From contig JAGWBE010000006.1 in NCBI GenBank assembly GCA_021296055.1, positions 1-40,158 on the forward strand: a DNA stretch of 40,158 nucleotides, read 5' to 3'. A program made the position numbers and the translations under genes. The notes under the pieces are model-generated. The model did no database searches and was not told where the DNA came from. It saw nothing but the letters and a program-made list of their open reading frames with translations. Origin of the DNA: Dehalococcoidia bacterium. Its GTDB lineage: Bacteria > Chloroflexota > Dehalococcoidia > Lucifugimonadales > Australimonadaceae. This document shows positions 1 to 9,329 of this stretch, piece after piece. The stretch's first letter is position 1; each line of letters begins with the position of its first letter.

Positions 1-2
1 AA

Positions 3-31
3 GGGGCGCGTGTCATAGGTTGGCGCGCCCC
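3..31 (-). terminator. GC-rich hairpin after the alpha/beta hydrolase gene
   Basis: Perfect 8-bp inverted repeat GGGGCGCG (3-10) and CGCGCCCC (24-31) around a 13-nt loop, just past the stop of the minus-strand hydrolase gene. On the minus strand only two T's follow before the window edge, so a U-tract cannot be judged. A terminator is the likeliest role. Confidence 0.4.
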
Positions 32-36
32 GCCCG

Positions 37-1002
37 CTACGCCTGCTCAACGTACCGGGGGAGTTCGGGGCGGCGCTTGGAGGCGCCCGCCCAGTCGGCG
101 GTCTTGCGGCTGACCTTGCCGTCGCGGAAGAACTCGAGGAAGACCTGGTTGAACATATCGGGCTGGTCGGTCTGGCCCTGGTGTCCGCATTCGTCGGGGT
201 AGAAGAACTGGATGTTGGGGAGCGTCTCCTCCTGGTTGTAGGCGTTCTCGACGGGGGCGATGACGTCGTCCTTGCCGTAGAGGTAGATGCCGGGGACGGC
301 GGTCTTGCTGAAGCGGTCTTTGGTGGTGAAGCGGGCGTTCAGCACCGGGTCGGTTCGGAGCAGCTCGCGCCCCTTGCGCCCCGCCTCGTAGGAGTCCTTC
401 TGGCGGTTGGCGGCCATGGCGCGCATCTCGAGGAGTTCCTGCGGGACGGCGCTGGGGCGGTACATGATGGGGGTGATCATCTCGCCCATCGAGCGCGCCG
501 TCCCATCGAACCGCGCCATGTCGGTCAGCTTGGGGCCGACCTGCTTCTCGTCGGGCACGTTGTCGCCGACCTTCATCGTGGCGATGAGGATGAAGCTGAG
601 CACGCGCTCGGGGTGATCGAGCACGTACTGGATGGTGTTGTCGGCGCCCATAGAGTTGCCGGCGAGGTGGAAGCGGTCTAGGCCGAGGGCGGCGGCGAAG
701 GCGTCGACGAAGTCGGAGTGGCTGACCGTGCCGTAGACGGGATGGTATTGCGGGTCGGTGTCGGCGTGGCCGAAGCCGGGCTGGTCGGGCGCGTAGACGC
801 GGAAGCCGTTCTGCCCCAGGAAGGGCGCCATGAAGCGCCAGCCCGCGCTGCCGGACGACCCCTGGATGCCGCCGTGGAGCAGGATGACGGGCGGCCCCGT
901 CTCTCCCGCTGTCATGTAGTGCGCTAGCGCGCCGTTGCCGAGCCGCACCCAGCGGCTCAACAGGCCGGGAACCGGAACCAGACCCTCTTCGGTCAGCGTC
1001 AT
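37..1002 (-). CDS. alpha/beta hydrolase, meta-cleavage-product hydrolase-like
   Basis: 321 residues, the usual length of single-domain alpha/beta hydrolases. The oxyanion-hole motif LLHGG lies at about 41-45, the nucleophile elbow GNSMGA at about 115-120 (Ser117), the acid in YGKDDVIAP and the catalytic His in DECGHQGQ. HGG near the N-terminus, DQPGFG at about 73-78 and a GNSMG elbow resemble C-C bond hydrolases of the MhpC/BphD group, which cleave ring-fission products, but esterase or haloalkane-dehalogenase-like activity cannot be excluded. No signal peptide, so cytoplasmic. The ATG at 1002 is preceded by AGGAGG (complement of 1011-1016) eight bases upstream, which fixes the start. It stands alone; the next minus-strand gene is about 300 bp upstream. 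Fold certain, substrate unknown. Confidence 0.88.
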   Translation of the reverse strand: MTLTEEGLVPVPGLLSRWVRLGNGALAHYMTAGETGPPVILLHGGIQGSSGSAGWRFMAPFLGQNGFRVYAPDQPGFGHADTDPQYHPVYGTVSHSDFVDAFAAALGLDRFHLAGNSMGADNTIQYVLDHPERVLSFILIATMKVGDNVPDEKQVGPKLTDMARFDGTARSMGEMITPIMYRPSAVPQELLEMRAMAANRQKDSYEAGRKGRELLRTDPVLNARFTTKDRFSKTAVPGIYLYGKDDVIAPVENAYNQEETLPNIQFFYPDECGHQGQTDQPDMFNQVFLEFFRDGKVSRKTADWAGASKRRPELPRYVEQA

Positions 1003-1080
1003 AGGGGGAACCTCCTCGCGTGGTCGCTACGGAGCGAAGCGTACACCGCGCCGCGCGCGGGCGCAAAGGGCGCGCCCTAT

Positions 1081-1115
1081 CCGTTCACCCTGAGGGAAAT
1101 CGAAGAGTGGAACGG
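1081..1115. repeat. dispersed palindromic intergenic repeat (CCCTGAG/TCGAAG type)
   Basis: CCGTTC (1081-1086) and GAACGG (1110-1115) form a perfect inverted repeat around CACCCTGAG and TCGAAG segments. This looks like a widespread intergenic element of the form GTTCACCCTGAG..TCGAAG..GAAC that I know from many bacterial genomes. It lies between two genes and does not encode protein. Confidence 0.5.
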
Positions 1116-1146
1116 GGAGAAAGCGCCGCTCCGCCCCTTCTCCGTC

Positions 1147-1166
1147 ATTCCCGTGAAAACGGGAAT
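1147..1166. repeat. REP-like hairpin ATTCCCG-N6-CGGGAAT
   Basis: Perfect 7-bp inverted repeat ATTCCCG (1147-1153) and CGGGAAT (1160-1166) with loop TGAAAA, flanked by GTC and CTC. This matches a common dispersed intergenic hairpin (GTCATTCCCG..CGGGAATC). It lies about 30 bp from the preceding palindrome, so two dispersed elements share one spacer (1003-1296). The rest of that spacer shows nothing I can name. Confidence 0.5.
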
Positions 1167-1296
1167 CTCGCTTCGATTCGGGCGGGGCAGCGGCGGCGAG
1201 AGACTGCCCTGCGGTGCGAACGCCCTTCGCGCCGCAGCGAGGGTCCATCGCAACTGCGCTACTGCGAGGCTCCTGTTTCCCTCTCTGGCGCCCCGG

Positions 1297-2616
1297 CTAC
1301 CAGCGCTCTGACCGCTCGTCGTGTGCGTGGTCGGGGAGCCGGTACGAAACGCCGGCGTCGTCGTAGGCGGACGCTTCGAGCAGCGTCGCAAAGGTCGAGG
1401 GCGGCTCCCTCCTCAACCACGCTCGCAGCCGCTGAATGCGCTGGTCCATCCGGTACAGGAACAACGGGAATATCAATCCACTCCGGGGAAAGCGCAACTC
1501 GTCGGCAAGACGATTGCCCAAGAGACCACGAGAGACGGGGTAGATGACGCGGTGCACCAGTTTGCGCCGCTCCTCCGGGTCCGTGATGCCGGCGACCAGG
1601 GGCGCGGAGTTGATGAGCGCGTTCGTCATGATGATGGCTTCCATCGTGGGGGGCGGCTCGCACAGCGAGCCTATCCGGTACATCCGCTGCGCGTCGGCCT
1701 CGTCGGTGAAGAGGATGCTCTCAGGGATGCCCATCAGGTAGCCGGCGTAGCGCCAAACGGCGTGAAAGCCGACGCGCTCCTCGACGCTGTAGCGCGCCCC
1801 TAGCGACATCGAATGCTTGACGGCGCGCGTTGCGAAGCAGGCCACCGCGTAGCCTAGGTGCGCGGCGCTGATAGGCACGCCCCATGCGGCGGCGTCCCAT
1901 TCCTCGGTCTCCGCGAGCAGCCGCCGCACCTGGGCATGGACGATCCGGATACGCACCGACAGCTTCCACCCGTCTCCCTGCCGCCCCAGGCCCCCGGGCC
2001 AGAAGATTTCCATCTGGTGCCGGTTGTTCTGCTTGAGCCGCCACACTCCGTTGTCGAAGATGCGCCCTGTCTGCACGAACGACTTGCTGATGAGCGTGGA
2101 AAAGCCGTCGAGCAAGACGCCGGCGACGAACGCCGAGAGCACCGGCACGCTGTTGCGCTGGAAGGCGCGGACGCCGGGCGCGAAGGCGGCATGGTCAAGC
2201 CAGTCCGGATCGGGCGGGGGATTATCAAGGAAGAAGTCGCGCAGCAGTTGCGGCGCGTCCCGCAAGCCTTCGCGGTCCTCTTCCATGCCCGCGTGCAGCA
2301 ACCGGTTCACGCGCTCCTGGGGCAGCGGGGCCAGCTCCTCGACCACCGCATCCATGACGGAATCGCCGATGCGGGTGTGGGCGATGTAGTTGGCCGCACT
2401 CCCCGCGTCGACCTCGAGGGCGCGAGCGTACCCATCTCGGTAGGCCGAGGGCATCCCTGTCATTTCAGGGGAGGGGTAATGCGCTGCCTCGAAGTCCGTC
2501 AATGCTTTGCTCTGGCGATGGAACCTGACGGATGCGGAACACCGTACACGTCCGCCTCCGGAAGCCCGCGCCGACTGCGCCGCCATATCCGTCTTCGAGG
2601 CGGCTCTGCCGCTCAT
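1297..2616 (-). CDS. oxygenase MpaB / rubber-oxygenase (Lcp)-like protein, DUF2236
   Basis: 439 residues from the longest start. The central and C-terminal parts match the DUF2236 fold shared by MpaB oxygenases and latex-clearing protein: a Lys/Thr/Arg-containing helix SKSFVQTGR at about 177-185, RIRIVHAQVR at about 222-231, WGVPIS and HLGYA at about 245-255, WRYAGYLMGIPESILF, and a helical C-terminus. His227 in IVHAQVR is the best candidate for a heme-ligating His by analogy with Lcp; this is inference. No signal peptide or membrane span is evident, unlike secreted Lcp. The start is uncertain: the N-terminal ~50 residues are low complexity and Met52 (2463) or Met55 (2454) may be the true start; the ATG at 2616 has only a close GGCGGAGA. 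A weak -10-like TAACAT (complement of 2633-2638) lies upstream. Probably oxidises a hydrophobic organic substrate. Confidence 0.75.
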   Translation of the reverse strand: MSGRAASKTDMAAQSARASGGGRVRCSASVRFHRQSKALTDFEAAHYPSPEMTGMPSAYRDGYARALEVDAGSAANYIAHTRIGDSVMDAVVEELAPLPQERVNRLLHAGMEEDREGLRDAPQLLRDFFLDNPPPDPDWLDHAAFAPGVRAFQRNSVPVLSAFVAGVLLDGFSTLISKSFVQTGRIFDNGVWRLKQNNRHQMEIFWPGGLGRQGDGWKLSVRIRIVHAQVRRLLAETEEWDAAAWGVPISAAHLGYAVACFATRAVKHSMSLGARYSVEERVGFHAVWRYAGYLMGIPESILFTDEADAQRMYRIGSLCEPPPTMEAIIMTNALINSAPLVAGITDPEERRKLVHRVIYPVSRGLLGNRLADELRFPRSGLIFPLFLYRMDQRIQRLRAWLRREPPSTFATLLEASAYDDAGVSYRLPDHAHDERSERW

Positions 2617-2740
2617 TCTCCGCCAAAGATCTATGTTACGCCGCTGCGCCGCCGCCCGTCAAGCCGCTGAGCCGTCGCGAGGGTGGAGCTTCGAGGACTC
2701 GAAGGCCGGATGTCCCCGCCAACCTTATGGCGTTCTCTCG

Positions 2741-2769
2741 TTGCTAAAACAGAACGCCCGTGCTATCAT
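2741..2769 (+). promoter_or_regulatory. sigma70-like promoter with extended -10
   Basis: TTGCTA (2741-2746), a 17-bp spacer and TATCAT (2764-2769), with TGC directly before the -10 (extended -10). Predicted start near 2776. It would transcribe through the 11-bp-phased array toward the epimerase gene, or give a leaderless message for the ORF at 2777. Confidence 0.45.
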
Positions 2770-2776
2770 GCCTTCA

Positions 2777-3049
2777 ATGACCTTCTACTCGCCCGCCCCT
2801 CCTCGCCTGGGCCGCCTCCCCGACCTGCCCGCGGCCGCCGTCCTATCACGTCCGATTTCTCCCGTAAATCGCCCGATTTCGTCCGAGTCGCCGTCCGATT
2901 TCACCGGACTTCTCACGCTTGAATCGGACAAAATCGGACGGAATCGGACGGAAAACGCGAACACGCTCTCCCCGGACAGTCCCCGCCCCCCGAATGTGGC
3001 CGAACACCGGAGTGGGCGGCGGCTTGGAGGGGCGGACGCCGTCGTGTAG
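2777..3049 (+). CDS. possible small ORF, 90 residues, uncertain
   Basis: This open frame begins 7 bp after the -10 box at 2764-2769, a spacing seen before several housekeeping genes here. The product is Pro/Arg/Ser-rich, its middle third is encoded by the 11-bp-phased array, and it resembles no family I know. An 11-bp unit shifts frame at every copy, so the frame may be open by chance. Kept only because of the promoter geometry. The alternative, which I favour, is a non-coding transcribed leader. Confidence 0.15.
   Translation: MTFYSPAPPRLGRLPDLPAAAVLSRPISPVNRPISSESPSDFTGLLTLESDKIGRNRTENANTLSPDSPRPPNVAEHRSGRRLGGADAVV
2852..2961. repeat. array of about ten degenerate 11-bp-phased units
   Basis: From 2852 the sequence parses into consecutive 11-mers: CGATTTCTCCC, CGTAAATCGCC, CGATTTCGTCC, GAGTCGCCGTC, CGATTTCACCG, GACTTCTCACG, CTTGAATCGGA, CAAAATCGGAC, GGAATCGGACG, GAAAACGCGAA. 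Most carry a short A/T core at the same helical face. The first half is in CGATTT orientation and the second in AATCGG orientation, so the array is also roughly palindromic. It shares GTAAATCG with the repeats flanking the fic gene (35484-35573, 36835-36922). Apart from this array and the promoter, the 2617-3061 spacer shows nothing else I recognise. Confidence 0.6.
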
Positions 3050-3061
3050 CGTGGGGGCGCT

Positions 3062-4018
3062 ATGACGATGAGCGGCGCGGTTCCCAAGGTGGTGGCCGTC
3101 ACCGGCGCGGCGGGCTACCTAGGCAGCCGCCTCGTGCGGCGGCTCGCGGCGGAGCCGCAGGTCGAGCGTGTCTTCGCCACGGACGCGCGCCCCCCGCCCT
3201 ACGAGCTGGACAAAGTCGTCTACTACGAGCAAGACCTGCTCGATCCGCTGGCGGACGCATTCGCGGAGCACAAGGTGAAGGCGCTGGCGCACCTCGCCTT
3301 CGTCATCCGCCAGCAACGCAGCCGCGGCGCCAGCCACCGCGTGAACGTGGACGGCGCCGACCACGTCTTGGCGGCTGCGGCGCAGGCGGGCGTGGAGCGC
3401 GTCGTCCACCTCTCTTCGTCAACGGTGTACGGCGCGCAGCCGGGCAATCCCGCCGAGTTGGACGAGGAGGCGCCTGCGCGCCCCTCGGCGTCGTTCCACT
3501 ACGCTTGGGACAAGCGGGAGGCGGAGCGGGCGTTCGAGGACTACGCGCGCGAACGCCCCGACGCGGCGGCGTCCATCCTGCGCTGCTGCATCGTCATGGG
3601 GCCGTCGGCGCGAAACTCCATCACCCAGGCGCTCTCCAAGCCCGTGCTCGTCGGCGTGCGCAACGCCGACCCGCCCATCCAGTTCGTCCACGAAGACGAC
3701 CTGATGGAGGTGCTGTGGCGCTTCATCGCCGAGCCGCATCCGGGCGTCTTCAACGTCGCCGCCCCCGGCGCCGTCCGCTGGTCGGAGGTGGGGCGGATGG
3801 CGCGGCGGCGCATCGCGTGGCTGCCGTCGTGGGCGGCCTACGGCCTCACCGACCTGGCGTGGCTGCTGCGCCTCCAGCGCGACGCGCCATCGGCGGGGCT
3901 GGACTACGTGCGCTGGCCCTGGGCGGTCTCCGCAGCCAAGCTGGAGCGCGAGCTGGGCCACGTCTTCCGCTACGACGCGCGCCAGGCGCTCGAGGCGTGG
4001 CTGACCGCGCGGCGATAG
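3062..4018 (+). CDS. NAD-dependent epimerase/dehydratase (extended SDR)
   Basis: 318 residues. The N-terminal Rossmann motif VAVTGAAGYLGS (about 10-21, a GxxGxxG pattern) binds NAD(P); DARPPP follows strand 2; HLSSSTVYG precedes the catalytic YAWDK (YxxxK). The C-terminal substrate-binding part includes PIQFVHEDDL and GVFNVAAPG, typical of extended SDR epimerases acting on nucleotide sugars or related compounds. Two Met codons (3062, 3068) are possible starts; a G-rich stretch GGGGGCG precedes the first. It stands alone between the 11-bp array and the suf promoter, ending 24 bp before the suf -35 box. Substrate not determinable. Confidence 0.88.
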   Translation: MTMSGAVPKVVAVTGAAGYLGSRLVRRLAAEPQVERVFATDARPPPYELDKVVYYEQDLLDPLADAFAEHKVKALAHLAFVIRQQRSRGASHRVNVDGADHVLAAAAQAGVERVVHLSSSTVYGAQPGNPAELDEEAPARPSASFHYAWDKREAERAFEDYARERPDAAASILRCCIVMGPSARNSITQALSKPVLVGVRNADPPIQFVHEDDLMEVLWRFIAEPHPGVFNVAAPGAVRWSEVGRMARRRIAWLPSWAAYGLTDLAWLLRLQRDAPSAGLDYVRWPWAVSAAKLERELGHVFRYDARQALEAWLTARR

Positions 4019-4042
4019 GCGCCCCGCCGCGCCGCCGATTCC

Positions 4043-4072
4043 TTGACAGTCCGCCGTGGGCAGGGCTACGCT
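4043..4072 (+). promoter_or_regulatory. suf operon promoter
   Basis: Perfect -35 TTGACA (4043-4048), 18-bp spacer, -10-like TACGCT (4067-4072). Predicted transcription start about 4079, inside the palindrome that follows. It is the only fully consensus -35 box noticed in the window. Confidence 0.65.
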
Positions 4073-4097
4073 ATTGTTGACCAGAAAGGTCAACAAT
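4073..4097 (+). promoter_or_regulatory. palindromic operator at the suf transcription start
   Basis: ATTGTTGACC (4073-4082), spacer AGAAA, GGTCAACAAT (4088-4097): a perfect 10+10 bp inverted repeat abutting the -10 box and ending 5 bp before the sufB ATG at 4103. The position suits a repressor that blocks transcription start. Known suf/isc regulators (IscR and other Rrf2 proteins, SufR) bind dyad sites and sense Fe-S status, so an Fe-S-responsive repressor is the natural candidate; no such gene lies in the window. As RNA it could also fold over the ribosome-binding region. Confidence 0.65.
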
Positions 4098-4102
4098 CTC
4101 CG

Positions 4103-5560
<1,458 letters not shown>

Positions 5561-6310
5561 ATGCTGGAGGTGCGCGGCCTCCACGCCGCCGTCAACGGCG
5601 TCGAAGTCCTGCGCGGCGTCGATCTGACCGTGCTTCCCGGCGAGACTCACGCCATCATGGGGCCGAACGGCTCCGGCAAGAGCACCCTCGCCTACGTGCT
5701 GTGCGGCAAGCCCGGCTACGAGGTCACCGCCGGCAGCGCCTCCTTCTTGGGGCAAGACTTGCTGGCGATGCCCGTCGAGGAGCGCGCCCGCGCCGGCCTC
5801 TTCCTCTCCTTCCAGGCGCCGGGCGAGATCCACGGCGTACGCACCGACCACTTCCTTCGCGCGGGCTATAACGAAGTGCGCAAGGCGCGCGGCGAGGCCG
5901 AGGCCAACGTGCTCGACTTCGACCGCCTGCTCAAGACCAAGGCCAAGATGCTGGACGTCACCGAGCGCCAGACCAAGCGCTTCGTCAACGAGGGCTTCTC
6001 CGGCGGCGAGCGCAAGCGCAACGAGATTCTCCAGATGGCCGTCCTCGAGCCTAAATTGGCCATCCTCGACGAGGTCGACTCCGGCCTTGACGTTGACGCG
6101 ATGCGCGGCGTGGCCGAGGCCGTCAACACCCTCCGCACGCCCGAGCGCGCCCTCCTTTTGGTCACGCACTACCACCGCGTGCTCGCCTACATCGTCCCCG
6201 ACAAGGTCCACGTGCTGGTGAACGGGCGCTTCGCCGCCGAGGGCGGCAAGGAGTTCGCGTTGGAGATCGAGGCCAAGGGGTACGATTGGCTTGCCCAGCG
6301 CGCCGGCTAG
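5561..6310 (+). CDS. sufC: Fe-S cluster assembly ATPase SufC
   Basis: 249 residues, a soluble ABC-type ATPase that drives SufB/SufD rearrangement. Walker A GPNGSGKST at 34-42, Q-loop region LFLSFQAPGEIHGV, ABC signature FSGGERKR, Walker B AILDEVDSGLD and H-loop VTHYHR are all intact. The SufC-specific FVNEGFSGGE context separates it from transport ABC proteins. It starts at the base after the sufB stop, so it is translationally coupled, and ends 4 bp before sufD. Confidence 0.97.
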   Translation: MLEVRGLHAAVNGVEVLRGVDLTVLPGETHAIMGPNGSGKSTLAYVLCGKPGYEVTAGSASFLGQDLLAMPVEERARAGLFLSFQAPGEIHGVRTDHFLRAGYNEVRKARGEAEANVLDFDRLLKTKAKMLDVTERQTKRFVNEGFSGGERKRNEILQMAVLEPKLAILDEVDSGLDVDAMRGVAEAVNTLRTPERALLLVTHYHRVLAYIVPDKVHVLVNGRFAAEGGKEFALEIEAKGYDWLAQRAG

Positions 6311-6314
6311 CCCT

Positions 6315-7613
6315 ATGACCACTGCCGCCCCGACCCAAGAGGCCGTCTACCTCGACGCGAGCCGCCGCCTCGCCTCCGCCGAACCGCTTCCCTCCTTCGC
6401 CGCCCGCCTCCGCGAGCACGGCGCGGAGCGATTCGCCGCGCTGGGTTTCCCCACGGCGCGGCGCGGCAACGAGTATTGGAAGTACACCGACGTCGCCCCC
6501 ATCGCGCGCGGCGCCTTCGCCCTGCCGGAGCGCCCCTCTCCTGCCCCGCCGCCGCCGCCCGTCGTGGAGGGCGCCGCCGTCGCAACGCTGTCGGACGGAT
6601 TCGTCGCCGGCGCCCCAGGCGCCATCGCCGGCGGCGCCTACGCGGGAAGCCTCCGTGGCGCGCCCGCAGCGGCGCTCGAGGCGGCGGAGCGAGCCCTCGG
6701 CGCAGCGGCGGACTTCGAGGGCGAGGCGTTCGCCGCCCTGAACACGGCGCTGATGCAAGACGTGTTCATGCTCTACGCGCCCGCCGGAGCGCGCCTGCCC
6801 GCGCCGATTCATCTGGCGGTGACGACGGCGCCCGGCGCGGCGTCTCAGCCGCGCGCGCTCATCGTCTGCGAGCGCGGCGCCGAGGCGTCGGTCATCATCA
6901 GTCACGCCGGAGAGGCGGGCGCACCCTACTTCGCCAACACGATCACGGAGGTTGCGCTAGCGGCGGACGCGCGTCTGCGCCTCTTCCACCTGCGCAACCA
7001 CCCGGCCAACGCCCTCCACGTGGAGACGACCTCTGCGCGCCTCGACCGGGACGCGGCCATGCGCTCCTTCGTCTTTGACCAGGGCGCGGGCCTCGTGCGC
7101 CACAACCTGAACGTCGCGCTCGCCGAACCCGGCGCGAGCGCCGACGCCGCGGGCGTATCCGTAACCGGCAGGCGCGCTCACCTAGACAACCACCTCTTCC
7201 TCCACCACGAGAGCGCCGAGACGCACAGCAGCGCCCTCTACAAGGGCGTGGCGCTTGGCGCTTCCCGCACCGTATTCATAGGGCGCGTGCTCGTTCCGCA
7301 GAACTCCCAGCGCATCAGCACCCGCCTCACCAACAAAAGCCTGCTTCTCTCGCCCGACGCGGAGGTGGACAGCCAGCCCCTGCTGGAGATATACGCGGAC
7401 GACATCGCGGCGACGCACGGCAGCGCCGTCGGCCAACTGGACGAAGAGGCGCTGTTCTACCTGAACAGCCGGGGCATCGGCGCCGAGACGGCGACGGCCA
7501 TGCTGATCAACGGCTTCCTGGCCGAGGCGGTCGCCGAGCTTGAACCCGCATCCCTCGCCGCCTACGCCGAGGCCGCCGTCCGCGCTGCCCTGTCCGGCGG
7601 CGCGGAGGCATAG
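6315..7613 (+). CDS. sufD: Fe-S cluster assembly protein SufD
   Basis: 432 residues from the ATG at 6315, four bases after the sufC stop. N-terminal NEYWKYTDV is the usual SufD entry motif, and the C-terminal half carries the SufBD beta-helix with LLLSPDAEVDSQPLLEIYAD, CT-type AATHGSAVGQLDEEALFYL and TATAMLINGFLAEAV. SufD pairs with SufB and SufC and lacks the SufB cysteine. The 80-160 region is Ala/Pro-rich and poorly conserved, as usual for the family. An in-frame ATG inside sufC (6291) is less likely. Confidence 0.95.
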   Translation: MTTAAPTQEAVYLDASRRLASAEPLPSFAARLREHGAERFAALGFPTARRGNEYWKYTDVAPIARGAFALPERPSPAPPPPPVVEGAAVATLSDGFVAGAPGAIAGGAYAGSLRGAPAAALEAAERALGAAADFEGEAFAALNTALMQDVFMLYAPAGARLPAPIHLAVTTAPGAASQPRALIVCERGAEASVIISHAGEAGAPYFANTITEVALAADARLRLFHLRNHPANALHVETTSARLDRDAAMRSFVFDQGAGLVRHNLNVALAEPGASADAAGVSVTGRRAHLDNHLFLHHESAETHSSALYKGVALGASRTVFIGRVLVPQNSQRISTRLTNKSLLLSPDAEVDSQPLLEIYADDIAATHGSAVGQLDEEALFYLNSRGIGAETATAMLINGFLAEAVAELEPASLAAYAEAAVRAALSGGAEA

Positions 7614-7615
7614 GA

Positions 7616-8866
7616 ATGTACGACCTGAGCGCCGTCCGAGCCGACTTCCCCGTCCTCTCCCGCCAGGTCAACGGCAAGCCGCTGGTCTACCTGGACAACG
7701 CGGCTACCTCGCAGAAGCCGCGCCAGGTCATCGAGGCGCTAGTCGAGTACTACGAGCGCTACAACTCCAACGTCCACCGCGGCGTGCACACCCTCAGCGT
7801 CGAGGCCACCGACCGCTACGAGGAGGCGCGCGAGAAGGTGGCGCGCTTCATCAACGCCCCCAGCGCCGAGCACCTGGTATGGGTGCGCAACACGACCGAG
7901 GCGATCAACCTCGCCGCCAAGACGTGGGCCGCCGAGCGCGTCGGCCCCGGCGACCGCATCGTGGTTACGGAGATGGAGCACCATTCCAACCTGGTGCCGT
8001 GGCAGCAGCTGGCCAAGCAACGCGGCGCCGAACTCGCCATCGCGGCGCTCGACGCCGACCACAAGCTGGACGAGGCGGACTTCGAGCGCCTGCTTACGCC
8101 CAGCACGCGCCTCGTCGCCTTCACCCATATGTCCAACGTGCTGGGAACCATTACTCCCGCCAAGCGCCTCGTCGAGATGGCGCGGCGCGTCGAGGCGGCG
8201 GTGCTCATCGACGCCGCGCAGTCCGTCCCGCACCTGTCCATCGACGTGCAAGACCTGGACGCCGACTTCGTGGCCTTCTCCGGCCACAAGATGCTGGCGC
8301 CCACCGGCATCGGCTGCCTCTATGCGCGCAGCGAGGTCTTGGAGCAGATGCAGCCCTTCCTACACGGCGGCGAGATGGTGCTGGAGGTCACCTACGAGGA
8401 CGCATCATGGAACCACCTGCCCATGCGCTTCGAGGCAGGGACGCCCAACATCGCCGACGCCATCGGCATGGGCGCCGCCGTGGACTACCTGGCCGCGCTC
8501 GGTATGGAGAACGTGCGCCGCCACGAGGTGGAGCTGACTCGCTACGCACTAGGCCGCTTCGCCGAACTGGAGGAAGTGATCGTCTACGGCCCCGCCGACC
8601 TCGACTACCGCGGCGGCGTGGTCTCCTTCCATGTAGAGGGGCTGCACCCGCACGACCTGGGGCAGGTGCTGGACGCGGAGGGCGTGGCCATCAGGACGGG
8701 ACACCACTGCGCGATGCCGCTGGTGCGCAGCCGCCTTAACGTCCCCGCCACTGCCCGCGCCTCCTTCTATCTCTACAACACGGAAGAGGAGGTGGACGCG
8801 CTGATGGAGGCGCTCAACAAGGCGCTGCGCTACTTCGGGCGCGCCCCAAGGAGCCGGCCGGCATGA
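7616..8866 (+). CDS. sufS: cysteine desulfurase SufS
   Basis: 416 residues, class V PLP aminotransferase fold, group II cysteine desulfurase. It takes sulfur from cysteine to give alanine and an enzyme persulfide. The PLP lysine is Lys225 in AFSGHKMLAPTGIG; the persulfide cysteine is Cys365 in RTGHHCAMPL, the short-loop context of SufS rather than IscS. NSNVHRGVHTLS near the N-terminus is typical. Starts two bases after sufD. With SufU next door, the Zn-dependent SufS-SufU relay of Gram-positive type is expected, not SufSE. Confidence 0.97.
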   Translation: MYDLSAVRADFPVLSRQVNGKPLVYLDNAATSQKPRQVIEALVEYYERYNSNVHRGVHTLSVEATDRYEEAREKVARFINAPSAEHLVWVRNTTEAINLAAKTWAAERVGPGDRIVVTEMEHHSNLVPWQQLAKQRGAELAIAALDADHKLDEADFERLLTPSTRLVAFTHMSNVLGTITPAKRLVEMARRVEAAVLIDAAQSVPHLSIDVQDLDADFVAFSGHKMLAPTGIGCLYARSEVLEQMQPFLHGGEMVLEVTYEDASWNHLPMRFEAGTPNIADAIGMGAAVDYLAALGMENVRRHEVELTRYALGRFAELEEVIVYGPADLDYRGGVVSFHVEGLHPHDLGQVLDAEGVAIRTGHHCAMPLVRSRLNVPATARASFYLYNTEEEVDALMEALNKALRYFGRAPRSRPA

Positions 8867-9324
8867 TGGGAACCTCTGACCTCGACGACCTGTACGCCGA
8901 GATCATCCTCGACCACTACCGCAACCCTCGCAACACCGGCCTGCTCGCCGACCCCGACCTGCAAGCGGAGGGCTTCAACCCCTTCTGCGGCGACCGCGTA
9001 GTGCTCACCCTGGCGCTCGGCGCGGACGGCGGCGTCGAGCGCGTCGGCTTCGAGGGCGAGGGGTGCTCCATCAGCCAGGCGTCCGCGTCCATCATGACAG
9101 AGCTACTCAAAGGCAAGAGCGTGCAGGAGGCGCACGCCCTCAACGCCACCTTCCGCGCCCTCATGGCCGACGCCGAACTGCCCCACGGCCACACCCCGGA
9201 CGAACTAGGCGAACTGACCGCCCTTGAGGGCGTCAAACGCTTCCCCGTCCGCATCAAGTGCGCCCTCCTCCCCTGGGCCACGCTCCAAGACGCGCTGGCG
9301 CAGCCGGGGGCGGTGAGAGGGTAG
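8863..9324 (+). CDS. sufU: sulfur-transfer protein SufU
   Basis: 153 residues. Conserved Zn/sulfur ligands are Cys42 and Asp44 (NPFCGD), Cys68 (GEGCSISQASAS) and Cys133 (RIKCALLPW). The insertion at about 82-105 between the second and third cysteines is the mark of SufU as opposed to IscU. Start ATG overlaps the sufS stop (ATGA); a second ATG follows directly. Last gene of the operon. It takes the persulfide from SufS and passes it to SufBCD. It converges with hicB 5 bp away, and no terminator with a U-tract is visible. Confidence 0.95.
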   Translation: MMGTSDLDDLYAEIILDHYRNPRNTGLLADPDLQAEGFNPFCGDRVVLTLALGADGGVERVGFEGEGCSISQASASIMTELLKGKSVQEAHALNATFRALMADAELPHGHTPDELGELTALEGVKRFPVRIKCALLPWATLQDALAQPGAVRG

Positions 9325-9329
9325 CGGGG

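Noticed and set aside
2852..2961. CRISPR array
   Set aside because: Units are 11 bp, degenerate and contiguous with no spacers, and no cas genes are in the window.
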